Below are positions 19,707-27,227 of a stretch of DNA of 64,000 bases, in pieces. The stretch comes from Paenibacillus aurantius. GTDB taxonomy: Bacteria; Bacillota; Bacilli; Paenibacillales; NBRC-103111. Position numbers and translations under genes: made by a program. Positions within the stretch are counted from its first letter, which is position 1, and every line of letters starts with the position of its first letter. The stretch lies in NCBI RefSeq assembly GCF_032268605.1, contig NZ_CP130318.1, forward strand, positions 1,770,001 to 1,834,000, given 5' to 3'. The notes under the pieces were generated by a model. It made no database searches, had not been told where the DNA came from, and saw only the letters and a program-made list of their open reading frames with translations.

Positions 19707-21818
19707 ATGACCATACCAAGAAGATGGCACGAGAAGCCTATGCGGATCATTGACTTTATCCCCCCCGAGCCGGACCGGTTCGAGAACTTAAACGTGGAGC
19801 AGCAGTACCGGATCCGCTTGGGACTGGGGTTTAATGCCGAGCACGTCGAGGTAAACGATGTTTCCCTGGGGGAGTCCGGGATTACCTTTTACCCGTCGGA
19901 GGTGGCGCTGGAGGTCCGGAAGGATGTTTTGAAGGAAATCGTCGAGACTTATGATGCGGAGGCGCTGCGTCCGTTAGTGTATTTTAATGTTCACTGGCTA
20001 GCCCCGTCTCTGTCGGAACGGCATCCCGAATGGCTGCAGCTCGGGGAAGACGGGCGGATGCTCCCGAGCGCGTATGGAGCCGGGGGCTACTCCTGCGTGA
20101 ACTCGTCTTTCCGCGAATATGCCTTCGGGACGATCCGCGCGCTGGCCCGTTATGCAATTGGCGGGATCTTCCTGGATGGCCCGATCTTCCGCGAGGACGG
20201 GTGCTACTGCCCGGCCTGCCGGGAGCGGTTCCAGGCCGAATATGGCCATGAAGCTCCCGCGGCTCCCCGGCCGGGGAGCCGGGAGGACATCGAGTGGGCT
20301 GCCTTCCGAAGAAGCTCGATCGCGCGGTTCATGGAGGATTCGTCCTTGGTTCTCAAAAAGCACCGGCCGGAGGCCATCATCTATATGAACAACCCGCAGC
20401 TGGCCCCGAACCGGCTGTGCAGCCGCGACAACCGTATGACGGTTCCCTACCAGGACATGCTGTTGGCCGAAGGGGGCTTCCTGGGCGGGGACCTGCGGAC
20501 CCTCCCGGTTTGGAAGCCGGCCGCGACGGCTCTTCTGCTGGAGGCCCAGGCCGGAGGCAAGCCGTACTGCGTGGCTATCGCCGGCCGGCAGTCGCCGTGG
20601 TCCCGCTATCTGCTGACCCCGGCCGAAACGTGGCTGGCCCATGCAATGGCCGTGGCTCACGGGGCTTGGACGTGGTACGGGGTGTATAACGACAACAACC
20701 GGGACACCCGTATGCAGACGGTCGGGGAGATCAACGCCTTCCTGAAGGAGCACGAGGAATGGTACACCGGAACCTCGTCCGCCGCCAGAATCGGCCTCGT
20801 ATGGTCCTATGCGACCGCCAACTATTACCAGACGACGGCGGCGGAAACCGACTTTACCGATGCCAAGACTTCGGTCGGGGACCGGCGCAAGAACGATTCC
20901 CGCAAAGCCTTCCACGGATGGTTCGACCTCCTGTCGCGCAGCCGCATTCCGTTCGACCTTCTGGACGATACGTCCCTCACCGACGGCAGTCTGGAGAAAT
21001 ACGAAGCCGTCATCCTGCCGGGCGTAAGCTGCCTATCCGCCGCTGAAGCGGAGGCCGTCCGCCGGTATGTGTCGGAAGGGGGCAAGCTGATCGCGACCTT
21101 CGATACCGGCTTCTATGACGAATACGGCAGGCCCCTTGAAATGTCGGCCTTGTCGGATGTTTTCGGGCTGGAAGGGGATGCCGCCGTTAGGGTCTGCCAA
21201 TATGATCATGTTCCGGTTCCCGAAGGAGAAGAGCTGTTCCGTTCCGTTGACCAGACCCTTGTTCCCGCTCCCGGGCTGGTCGTAGAAGGGCAGGCGGCTG
21301 CGGATGCCCTCCCCATCGGGTTTTATCGGGAGCCTCAAGTCTCCCGCTACTGCGAGCTGCCTCCGGCGACGGAGCATCCTTTTGCCATTCGAAACGGGTA
21401 CGGGAAAGGAACGTGCCTCTATGTGACGGGGAACGCGGACACGATGTACGCGGACTACTCACTACCCGAATACCGCACGATGCTCGGGGAGGCGGCGGCC
21501 GCCATGTCCGCCCCGCAGGTGGAAGTGGAGTTCGAGGCGGAGCTTGAATCCGTTCATCTTTCCCTGAGGCGCAAGGACGAGTCGCTCGTGCTGCATCTGA
21601 TCAACTATACCGGGTCGATGACCCGGCCCCTTACCGGCATCTTGAAGCAGCGCGATGTCGCCATTCGGATCAAGGATATTCCTGAGGGTGAGTGGGCCGC
21701 ATCCGCTCTGCGCACCGGAGAAGCCTTGCCGGTCACCCGCCGGGACGGCGGGTTAGCGGTCCGGCTGCCGGAATTGGACGAGTATGAAGTCATCGTGTTC
21801 TCCCCGGTTCAGGTCTAA
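19707..21818 (+). CDS. Beta-galactosidase-like TIM-barrel protein with trimerisation-like domain
   Basis: A 703-aa cytoplasmic protein with no signal peptide. The N-terminal 400 residues resemble the catalytic barrel of uncharacterised glycosidase families related to GH42 or alpha-fucosidase: FNVHWLAPSL, a possible catalytic Asp in GGIFLDGP, and a CPACRERF cysteine pair just after it. Residues about 410-600 resemble the glutamine-amidotransferase-like trimerisation domain of GH42 enzymes (SRIPFDLLDD; YEAVILPGVSCLS; YVSEGGKLIATF; NGYGKGTCLYVTG). A small C-terminal beta domain follows. The start is ATG 19707 with AGGAGAGG upstream; an in-frame upstream extension has no ribosome binding site. 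The substrate cannot be predicted. Confidence 0.75.
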   Translation: MTIPRRWHEKPMRIIDFIPPEPDRFENLNVEQQYRIRLGLGFNAEHVEVNDVSLGESGITFYPSEVALEVRKDVLKEIVETYDAEALRPLVYFNVHWLAPSLSERHPEWLQLGEDGRMLPSAYGAGGYSCVNSSFREYAFGTIRALARYAIGGIFLDGPIFREDGCYCPACRERFQAEYGHEAPAAPRPGSREDIEWAAFRRSSIARFMEDSSLVLKKHRPEAIIYMNNPQLAPNRLCSRDNRMTVPYQDMLLAEGGFLGGDLRTLPVWKPAATALLLEAQAGGKPYCVAIAGRQSPWSRYLLTPAETWLAHAMAVAHGAWTWYGVYNDNNRDTRMQTVGEINAFLKEHEEWYTGTSSAARIGLVWSYATANYYQTTAAETDFTDAKTSVGDRRKNDSRKAFHGWFDLLSRSRIPFDLLDDTSLTDGSLEKYEAVILPGVSCLSAAEAEAVRRYVSEGGKLIATFDTGFYDEYGRPLEMSALSDVFGLEGDAAVRVCQYDHVPVPEGEELFRSVDQTLVPAPGLVVEGQAAADALPIGFYREPQVSRYCELPPATEHPFAIRNGYGKGTCLYVTGNADTMYADYSLPEYRTMLGEAAAAMSAPQVEVEFEAELESVHLSLRRKDESLVLHLINYTGSMTRPLTGILKQRDVAIRIKDIPEGEWAASALRTGEALPVTRRDGGLAVRLPELDEYEVIVFSPVQV

Positions 21819-21824
21819 GAAAGC

Positions 21825-21860
21825 AAAACCGGTCAAGAGGAAGCTCTTGGCCGGTTTTTT
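21825..21860 (+). terminator. Rho-independent terminator after the TIM-barrel gene
   Basis: AAAACCGG(T)CAAGAG, loop GAAG, then CTCTTG(G)CCGG and a T6 run. Confidence 0.9.
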
Positions 21861-21935
21861 GTGCACGGAAGAAAGGCGGGGGACGCCAGGACGCGGTCCA
21901 ACGTCGTTATTTTTTATAAATATGAAAAATATTCA

Positions 21936-21964
21936 TTGTTAAGAAAAAACAGCTGTGCTAAGAT
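21936..21964 (+). promoter_or_regulatory. Sigma-A-like promoter P1 (TTGTTA-17-TAAGAT)
   Basis: TTGTTA at 21936-21941 and TAAGAT at 21959-21964, 17 nt apart. The surrounding block TATTCATTGTTAAGAAA recurs almost unchanged at the promoter before the SDR gene (23832-23848), so both may be bound by the same regulator. It probably drove the Gfo/Idh gene 570 nt downstream, before or despite the broken gene now lying in between. Confidence 0.6.
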
Positions 21965-22002
21965 TCAAATAGGAAATAGGTTCCAAACCTATAAGGGACA
22001 AC

Positions 22003-22423
22003 ATGTTCATCGAGAACAATTCCAATACATACACCAATGCGGTGTTCGGCGGGTACCAGTCGTTCATCGCGCGACCGATTACAGCGATACGTTCCCGATC
22101 ATAACCAAAATGTCCTTTAACAGCGGCGGCACCATTATCAATACGGGCCCGTTGACCCCGGGAAGCAGCTATACCGGTTATCGGGTGACTTCGTACGGGA
22201 CAACGCGGAGTTAAGCGGGGTAACGGCCAATACCACCTCGGGCAGCAGCACGATAACGGTTAATAATTCGGCCAACATTAAGGTAGGCGACTACATCCTG
22301 GTAGCCGGGACCAATTCGGTCGGCAAGGTGCTCTATGTGTCCGGAAATACCGTGCAGGTGGATAAACTTTATTCCGTGGCATTAAGCGGGGCTTCGGTTT
22401 TCCTACTGGGCTCCGACGATTAA
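22003..22423 (+). pseudogene. Decayed C-terminal part of a beta-helix / tail-spike-like protein
   Basis: Three consecutive coding-like pieces lie in different frames. The first starts at ATG 22003 (MFIENNSNTYTNAVFGGYQS), the second continues as DYSDTFPIITKMSFNSGG through PLTPGSSYTGYRV, and the third ends at TAA 22421-22423 (STITVNNSANIKVGDYILV; GKVLYVSGNTVQVDK). Read together they give a Gly/Asn/Thr/Ser-rich beta-strand protein resembling the end of parallel beta-helix (pectate-lyase-like or phage tail-spike-like) proteins. At least two frameshifts and the absence of the N-terminal part make it a pseudogene. The family assignment is by composition and repeat style only. Confidence 0.6.
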
Positions 22424-22539
22424 ACCGTTTGGGTTGATCTCGCCGTAAGGATGAGCTGCAAGGCGGGGAATGCTCAAGAATCCCATTAGGTTTTCTTGTT
22501 CGTTCCCCGGTCCTCTTAAGCGGATAGGAGGGGGAGAAG

Positions 22540-23760
22540 GTGAAGAAGTATGCGCTCGTTGGGGCAGGGGCCAGGGCCCTGCATATGTTTGCCAAGCCCC
22601 TAACGGAGGAATTTCAAGAAAAGGCCCGGTTGGTTGGCGTCTGCGACGTCAATCCCATTCGGGCGGAACGATTAAGCGAAGACTGCGGAAAGGTTCCCGT
22701 CTACACCGAATTTGACCGGATGCTGACCGAAAGCGGGGCCGAAATCATTATCGTAGCGGTTCCCGACCACCTTCATCATGTTTATGTCGTGAGCGCTCTG
22801 GAAGCCGGGTGTGATGTCATTACCGAGAAGCCGATGACGATCGATGCGGAGAAATGCCAAGCCATTCTGGAGGCGGAGCGCAGAACGGGCAGAAGCGTGA
22901 AGGTTACGTTTAACTGCCGGTTCATGCCTCATATGGCCAGGATTAAACAGCTGCTGAAGGATGGAGCAATCGGAACAATCCGGAGCATCCATATGGAATG
23001 GAGCCTCGACGGGGTTCACGGAGCGGATTATTTCCGGCGGTGGCACAGGAGGATGGAGAACAGCGGCGGATTGCTCGTTCATAAGTCGACCCATCATTTT
23101 GATCTCATCAACTGGTGGTTGGAGGACGAACCTGAGGAGCTTTATGCCTATGGGCTTCGGAATGTGTTTGGAGAGGGCAGAAGACCGCATGGAGAACGGT
23201 GCCTCACGTGTACCCATACAACCTCCTGTGAGTTCTACTACGATATCACGAAAGACGAGTTCGCCAAACGGTATTACCGGGAAGCGGAAGAGGAGGACGG
23301 GTATCTTCGGGATGCCTGTGTTTTCGTTGAAGAGATCGATATCTTAGACACCTTCTCGGTTAACGTAAAATACTCGGGAGGGACGCTGCTGACCTACTCC
23401 TTGTCCACAAACAGCCCATATGAGGGATGGAAAGTGGCGATTCAAGGGACGAAGGGGAAGCTGGAGGCGGAGGAGTATTATAGCGGGCCCCATGCAGCGG
23501 AACCCCCTCCAGCCATCAAGCTGTATAACCGGAGGAATGAACGGATCCTTTATGAAAGTCCCCGGTCTCCCGGCGCTCATGGAGGAGGGGACTCGCGTCT
23601 GAGAGCTATGCTGTTCGAAGGCGGAAGCTCAGACCCTCTAGGGCAATTAGCGGGGGCGTGGGCAGGGGCCATGTCCCTTCTAATAGGAGCGGCGGCCAAT
23701 CGGTCGATTCGGGAAGGCAGGCCGATTGCTGTCAAGGAGCTTCTGAAAGGAAAAGGGTGA
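22540..23760 (+). CDS. Gfo/Idh/MocA-family NAD(P)-dependent oxidoreductase
   Basis: A 406-aa sugar or cyclitol dehydrogenase. The Rossmann start LVGAGARALHMFAKPL replaces the usual GxGxxG with GAGARAL. The catalytic Lys is in DVITEKPMTID (about residue 97), and HKSTHHFDLINWWLED (about 188) carries the substrate-binding Asp/His pair. A segment with CLTCTHTTSCEFYYD (about residues 225-239) has three closely spaced cysteines, seen in some Paenibacillus homologues but not typical of the family. The start is GTG 22540, 5 nt after AGGAGGGGG. It heads a cluster with an SDR, a creatininase-type hydrolase, an uncharacterised protein and RidA, so it probably performs one step of a shared catabolic route. 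The substrate is unknown. Confidence 0.88.
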   Translation: MKKYALVGAGARALHMFAKPLTEEFQEKARLVGVCDVNPIRAERLSEDCGKVPVYTEFDRMLTESGAEIIIVAVPDHLHHVYVVSALEAGCDVITEKPMTIDAEKCQAILEAERRTGRSVKVTFNCRFMPHMARIKQLLKDGAIGTIRSIHMEWSLDGVHGADYFRRWHRRMENSGGLLVHKSTHHFDLINWWLEDEPEELYAYGLRNVFGEGRRPHGERCLTCTHTTSCEFYYDITKDEFAKRYYREAEEEDGYLRDACVFVEEIDILDTFSVNVKYSGGTLLTYSLSTNSPYEGWKVAIQGTKGKLEAEEYYSGPHAAEPPPAIKLYNRRNERILYESPRSPGAHGGGDSRLRAMLFEGGSSDPLGQLAGAWAGAMSLLIGAAANRSIREGRPIAVKELLKGKG

Positions 23761-23837
23761 GCATTGGGAATCACGGGGACCCCTCTTAAAAGTTATTTTG
23801 CAAGAACATGTGATTTTGTGTATATAAAAAGTATTCA

Positions 23838-23866
23838 TTGATAGGAAATTGGTTTTGTAGTAGGAT
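23838..23866 (+). promoter_or_regulatory. Sigma-A-like promoter P2 (TTGATA-17-TAGGAT) before the SDR gene
   Basis: TTGATA at 23838-23843 and TAGGAT at 23861-23866 with a 17-nt spacer. The block TATTCATTGATAGGAAA over the -35 box matches the one at 21930-21946 at 15 of 17 positions. This gives the SDR-creatininase-unknown-RidA genes their own promoter, apparently co-regulated with the upstream one. Confidence 0.6.
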
Positions 23867-23930
23867 GGTCCGGTAAGGATATTTTTGGAAACCATCCAAC
23901 TGATTTCTACTCGAAGGGCGGCGGTCTCAG

Positions 23931-24683
23931 GTGAGTTCACTGGAAGGAAAAATCATACTGATCACGGGCGGGCTGGGGACATTGGGCAGCTCCGCCATCC
24001 GGCTTTTTCTAAAGCAGGGAGCGACGATCGCGGCCAGCGACCGGAAGGCGCTGCAGGAGCATCCTGCTGTGGAAGCGGCAGTGGAGCCCTATGGAAAGGA
24101 GCGGTTCCAATACTTTCAGGCGGATGTAACCGATGAAGCGCAGGTCCAGGAACTGGCCGAAGAAATCGGCCGACGGTTTGGCGCGCTGCACGGGCTCTAC
24201 CATAATGTATATGTGAACGTGGCCAAGCCGCTGCTGGAGCTAACCCTGGAGCAGTGGGAGGATTCAATGCGCGGTTCCTTGACCAGCGCGTTCCTCGTTT
24301 GCAAGTACATGCTGCCCCTGATGATTCGCTCCGGCGGCGGTTCCATCGTGAATACGTCTTCCATCATCGGCCAGGTTCCGCTCAATAACTATTTGGCTTA
24401 CGGAACGGCGAAAGCCGGAATGAACCAATTCACCCGACTGGTGGCGAAGGACTATGCTTCCCAGGGGATCCGGGCCAATGTGCTCGTTCCGGGGGATTTC
24501 AAGTCTGATGAGTTCCTGGAGTCCCCGCCGGATTCGTTCCGGGAGATGATGGGGAACATCACCCTGCTAGGCCGCAGCGCAAGGGCCGATGAAATCAACG
24601 AGGTGGCTTCCTTCCTATTATCGGACGCTTCCTCTTACGTAACCGCTTCTCTGTACTCGGCCGATGGAGGGTTCCGGCTATGA
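23931..24683 (+). CDS. Short-chain dehydrogenase/reductase
   Basis: A 250-aa classical SDR. The cofactor motif TGGLGTLGSSA replaces TGxxxGxG (residues about 12-22). The catalytic Ser lies in IVNTSSIIGQ and the Tyr-Lys pair in YLAYGTAKAGMNQF. The C-terminus FLLSDASSYVTASLYSADGG is typical of the family. The predicted start is GTG 23931, though the ribosome binding site is weak. The stop overlaps the start of the next gene (ATGA), indicating translational coupling. It likely oxidises or reduces a sugar- or polyol-like intermediate together with the upstream Gfo/Idh enzyme. The substrate is unknown. Confidence 0.88.
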   Translation: MSSLEGKIILITGGLGTLGSSAIRLFLKQGATIAASDRKALQEHPAVEAAVEPYGKERFQYFQADVTDEAQVQELAEEIGRRFGALHGLYHNVYVNVAKPLLELTLEQWEDSMRGSLTSAFLVCKYMLPLMIRSGGGSIVNTSSIIGQVPLNNYLAYGTAKAGMNQFTRLVAKDYASQGIRANVLVPGDFKSDEFLESPPDSFREMMGNITLLGRSARADEINEVASFLLSDASSYVTASLYSADGGFRL

Positions 24684-25462
24684 AGCAGTGGCTGTATCAG
24701 GACCATACCCGGGAGGAAATTTCCGAGAAAGCGGCAAACGGCTGGATGGCTGTCGTTCCGCTGGCTGCGACGGAGCAGCATGGCCCCCATCTGCCGGTCT
24801 TTACGGACAGCATTATATGCGGGCACCTGGCACAGGAGGCGGTCCGCCAGGCCGCCGATTCCATCCCGGTGCTCTTGTGTCCGATGCTTCCCATCGGCTG
24901 CTCCCAGCATCATCTTTCTTTCGGAGGAACGCTTTCGTTTTCTTCGGCTACGTACCTGTCGATCCTTCGGGATATGGGAGAAAGCCTCGTCTCCAACGGA
25001 TTCCGCAAGATCGTCTTTCTTAACGGACATGGCGGGAACGATCCGATCATGCACCAGACCGCGAACGACCTGGCCGTCAAGCATCCGATCTGGACGGCAT
25101 CGGCTTCCTACTGGAGTGTGTCCCGTGAGGCCCTTCAGGAGAGAAATGCGGGCGAGGTCGGGATGGTCCCGGGACATGCGGGAGGCTTCGAAACCGCCGC
25201 CATCCTCGCCCTTCGGGAGGAACTGGTCCGTACCGAACGGATCACGGGTTCTCATACAGAACGGCCTTGGATCAACTCGGGGCCGCCGGGTGCTTTTATC
25301 GGCCGTCACGGGGAGCTGACCGGAGCTGACGGCTTCACGGACGCTCCTCATAAAGCCACCGCCGAGAAAGGAAAGCTTTATTTGGAGGCCATTTCCGGCA
25401 GCGTGGCGGATTGGCTGGTGCAGGTGTACCGATCGATGGAGCAGGGGGAGAATAGCCTATGA
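24680..25462 (+). CDS. Creatininase-family metal-dependent hydrolase
   Basis: A 260-aa amidohydrolase-like enzyme of the creatininase fold. Metal ligands are recognisable in TEQHGPHLPVFTDSII (Glu, His, Asp; about residues 31-46), the mid-protein NGHGGNDP (about 114-121), and the later HAGGFETAAILAL Glu. The family includes creatininase, mycofactocin maturase MftE and the 3-dehydro-scyllo-inosose hydrolase of inositol catabolism. Given the neighbouring Gfo/Idh and SDR dehydrogenases, a ring-opening step on a keto-cyclitol or keto-sugar is an attractive inference. Both ends overlap neighbours by 4 nt, so it is translationally coupled. Confidence 0.88.
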   Translation: MKQWLYQDHTREEISEKAANGWMAVVPLAATEQHGPHLPVFTDSIICGHLAQEAVRQAADSIPVLLCPMLPIGCSQHHLSFGGTLSFSSATYLSILRDMGESLVSNGFRKIVFLNGHGGNDPIMHQTANDLAVKHPIWTASASYWSVSREALQERNAGEVGMVPGHAGGFETAAILALREELVRTERITGSHTERPWINSGPPGAFIGRHGELTGADGFTDAPHKATAEKGKLYLEAISGSVADWLVQVYRSMEQGENSL

Positions 25463-26628
25463 CCTCGACGAATACAGCCGGGAAGAAACCTAAAGTCGCG
25501 GTGATTGTAACCGAGTACCGGTTTAATTCCCATGCGGATGTTATCCTGGGCCGGCTCCTTGGCCACTATGGGTATTCACCCAGAATCGAAGTGGTTTCCC
25601 TTTATACGGACCAGGTACCGGATAACGACATGAGCCGGGAGGAGGCCCGGAAGAAGGGCATACCCATTTACCCGACCATTGCGGAGGCCATAACGGAACC
25701 TCATAACAAGGATGGAATAGACGGGGTAATCATCATCGGCGAGCACGGCGATTACCCCGTGAACGAGAAGAAGCAGAAGCAGTATCCCCGCTTCCGGTTA
25801 CTGAACGAGGTGCTTCAAACGCTGTCCGATCTGCAGAGAAACGTACCGGTTTTCTCCGACAAGCATTTGTCCTACGACTTCCGGGAAGCCGTCCTCCTGT
25901 ATGAACGGCTTAAGCAGCAGGAGATTCCCTTCATGGGGGGATCGTCCATTCCGTTCGTCGAGCAGGTTCCTTCTTACGACCCCGGCCTTCTCCGCCAGGT
26001 GAAGGAAATTCTCGTGGTCAGCTTCTCGATTGGAATCGAAGCCTACGGGTATCACGGGTTGGAGGTTCTTCAGTCACTCGCGGAGCAAAGGGAATCGGAT
26101 GAGACCGGAGTCCGTTCGATCAACGCAAGAATGGGAGAATCGGTGTGGGAGGCGGCTGACCGGCAGGAATGGCCGGAGGACCTGATGCTTGAAGCCCTAC
26201 GCACTTACCCGGACGTTTCTTTGGAGAAGCTGCGGGAGAAGGAGCCGGCTCCGGTGCTGTTCGAGATCGACTACGAGGACGGCACCAAAGGGTATGTGGT
26301 GCACTTTCTGGAGCTGGTTCAGCAATGGGGCTTCGCCTTCCGCACGGTGGAGGGGACCACGGCAGCGGCTCGCTGCAACAGCGAATTGGAACGACCGTTC
26401 GGTCATTTCGAAACCTTCACCCGGCTCATTGAGGAGTTCATTCTTACCCGTAAGCCGCCGTTTCCTATGGAAAGAACACTTATGACGACGGGGATGATCG
26501 ATTTGGCCATGGAATCCTTATATCTCGGCAAGCGGTTGGAAACCCCGGAGCTCAGCATCCATTATGGAAAGGGGAATGGCAGGGATACGTGTCAGGCAGG
26601 AAGGGAGGAGGGGAAAGATGGACGATAA
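25459..26628 (+). CDS. Conserved protein of unknown function (Rossmann-like N-terminus)
   Basis: A 389-aa soluble protein that I recognise as a conserved but unnamed family often found beside sugar oxidoreductases. Visible hallmarks are VAVIVTEYRFNSHADVI at the N-terminus, VVSLYTDQVPDNDMSREEA, GIPIYPTIAEA, IIIGEHGDYPVNEK, VPVFSDKHLSYDF, FMGGSSIPF, and a C-terminal block MERTLMTTGMIDLAMESL with KRLETPELSIHY. The first 100 residues resemble a Gfo/Idh-type nucleotide-binding fold, but no GxGxxG is seen and no catalytic role is known. It overlaps the creatininase gene by 4 nt and the RidA gene by 11 nt. Scraps of a related gene's C-terminal block lie next to the sigK copies at 30.25 kb and 57.46 kb. 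Confidence 0.8.
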   Translation: MTSTNTAGKKPKVAVIVTEYRFNSHADVILGRLLGHYGYSPRIEVVSLYTDQVPDNDMSREEARKKGIPIYPTIAEAITEPHNKDGIDGVIIIGEHGDYPVNEKKQKQYPRFRLLNEVLQTLSDLQRNVPVFSDKHLSYDFREAVLLYERLKQQEIPFMGGSSIPFVEQVPSYDPGLLRQVKEILVVSFSIGIEAYGYHGLEVLQSLAEQRESDETGVRSINARMGESVWEAADRQEWPEDLMLEALRTYPDVSLEKLREKEPAPVLFEIDYEDGTKGYVVHFLELVQQWGFAFRTVEGTTAAARCNSELERPFGHFETFTRLIEEFILTRKPPFPMERTLMTTGMIDLAMESLYLGKRLETPELSIHYGKGNGRDTCQAGREEGKDGR

Positions 26629-26995
26629 AGCGTTATCGTCTCCCAAGAAGAAGATGCCTTTCTCCATGGGGGTAGAGACTGACAGGTATGTATACGTATC
26701 GGGCCAAGGCGGCCTTGATCTGGGAACGGGGGAAATCGTCGGACCCGATCTGGAAGCCCAGACCGTCAAAACGATGGAAAACATTCGCGAGGTGCTGGCC
26801 TCCTTTAAACTGGATTTATCGGATATCGTAAAAGTGAACGTCTACTTGAGCGATAGGAGCCTCTATGGCGAATTTAATGAAATTTACGCCCGGTTTTTCC
26901 AGGAGCCTTATCCGGCACGAACCTTGGTCTATTGTGAATTGAACTACGATCTGCTCGTAGAGATTGATGCCATTGCTGCCGTAAGGAACGGTTAA
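26618..26995 (+). CDS. RidA/YjgF-family enamine/imine deaminase
   Basis: A 125-aa RidA-fold protein. Family features are GQGGLDLGTGEIVG, ETQTxxTMENIxxVL-like helix 1 (EAQTVKTMENIREVL), VKVNVYLSD, and the catalytic Arg in PYPARTLVYCEL. RidA proteins hydrolyse reactive enamines or imines released by other enzymes. Its place at the end of the dehydrogenase/hydrolase cluster suggests the pathway involves an amino or imino intermediate, or that it acts as a clean-up enzyme. I chose ATG 26618 (GGGAGGAGGGG upstream) over an ATG at 26564 that lies deep in the previous gene. Confidence 0.88.
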   Translation: MDDKALSSPKKKMPFSMGVETDRYVYVSGQGGLDLGTGEIVGPDLEAQTVKTMENIREVLASFKLDLSDIVKVNVYLSDRSLYGEFNEIYARFFQEPYPARTLVYCELNYDLLVEIDAIAAVRNG

Positions 26996-27043
26996 CCGGA
27001 TCGGAAGACCCGATAAGGAGATACGGCACCAAGCCTATTAAAG

Positions 27044-27085
27044 AAAGCCCTCTAGTGGAAGCTTGCTTTCCGTTTAGAGGGCTTT
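27044..27085 (+). terminator. Terminator after the RidA gene
   Basis: Perfect 11-bp stem AAAGCCCTCTA/TAGAGGGCTTT with a 20-nt loop. The T-tract is short. Confidence 0.7.
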
Positions 27086-27227
27086 GGCGCGTTTCGGGGA
27101 AGGGTTGGAGTGTCCGATCCCGTTAGAATAAAGTTTCAAAATAGGAACTTTGGGTAATATACTATGGAATAATGTCTTTTTAATCGAATGAACAACATTC
27201 ATTGCTTTATAAATTGGAGGTCAAATC

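Noticed and set aside
27187-27205. GAATG-N5-CATTC repeat plus ATTCATTG before the histidine kinase as another FadR operator or a third twin promoter.
   Set aside because: The spacing is 5, not 6 as in FadR sites, and a promoter with that -35 would run into the ribosome binding site.
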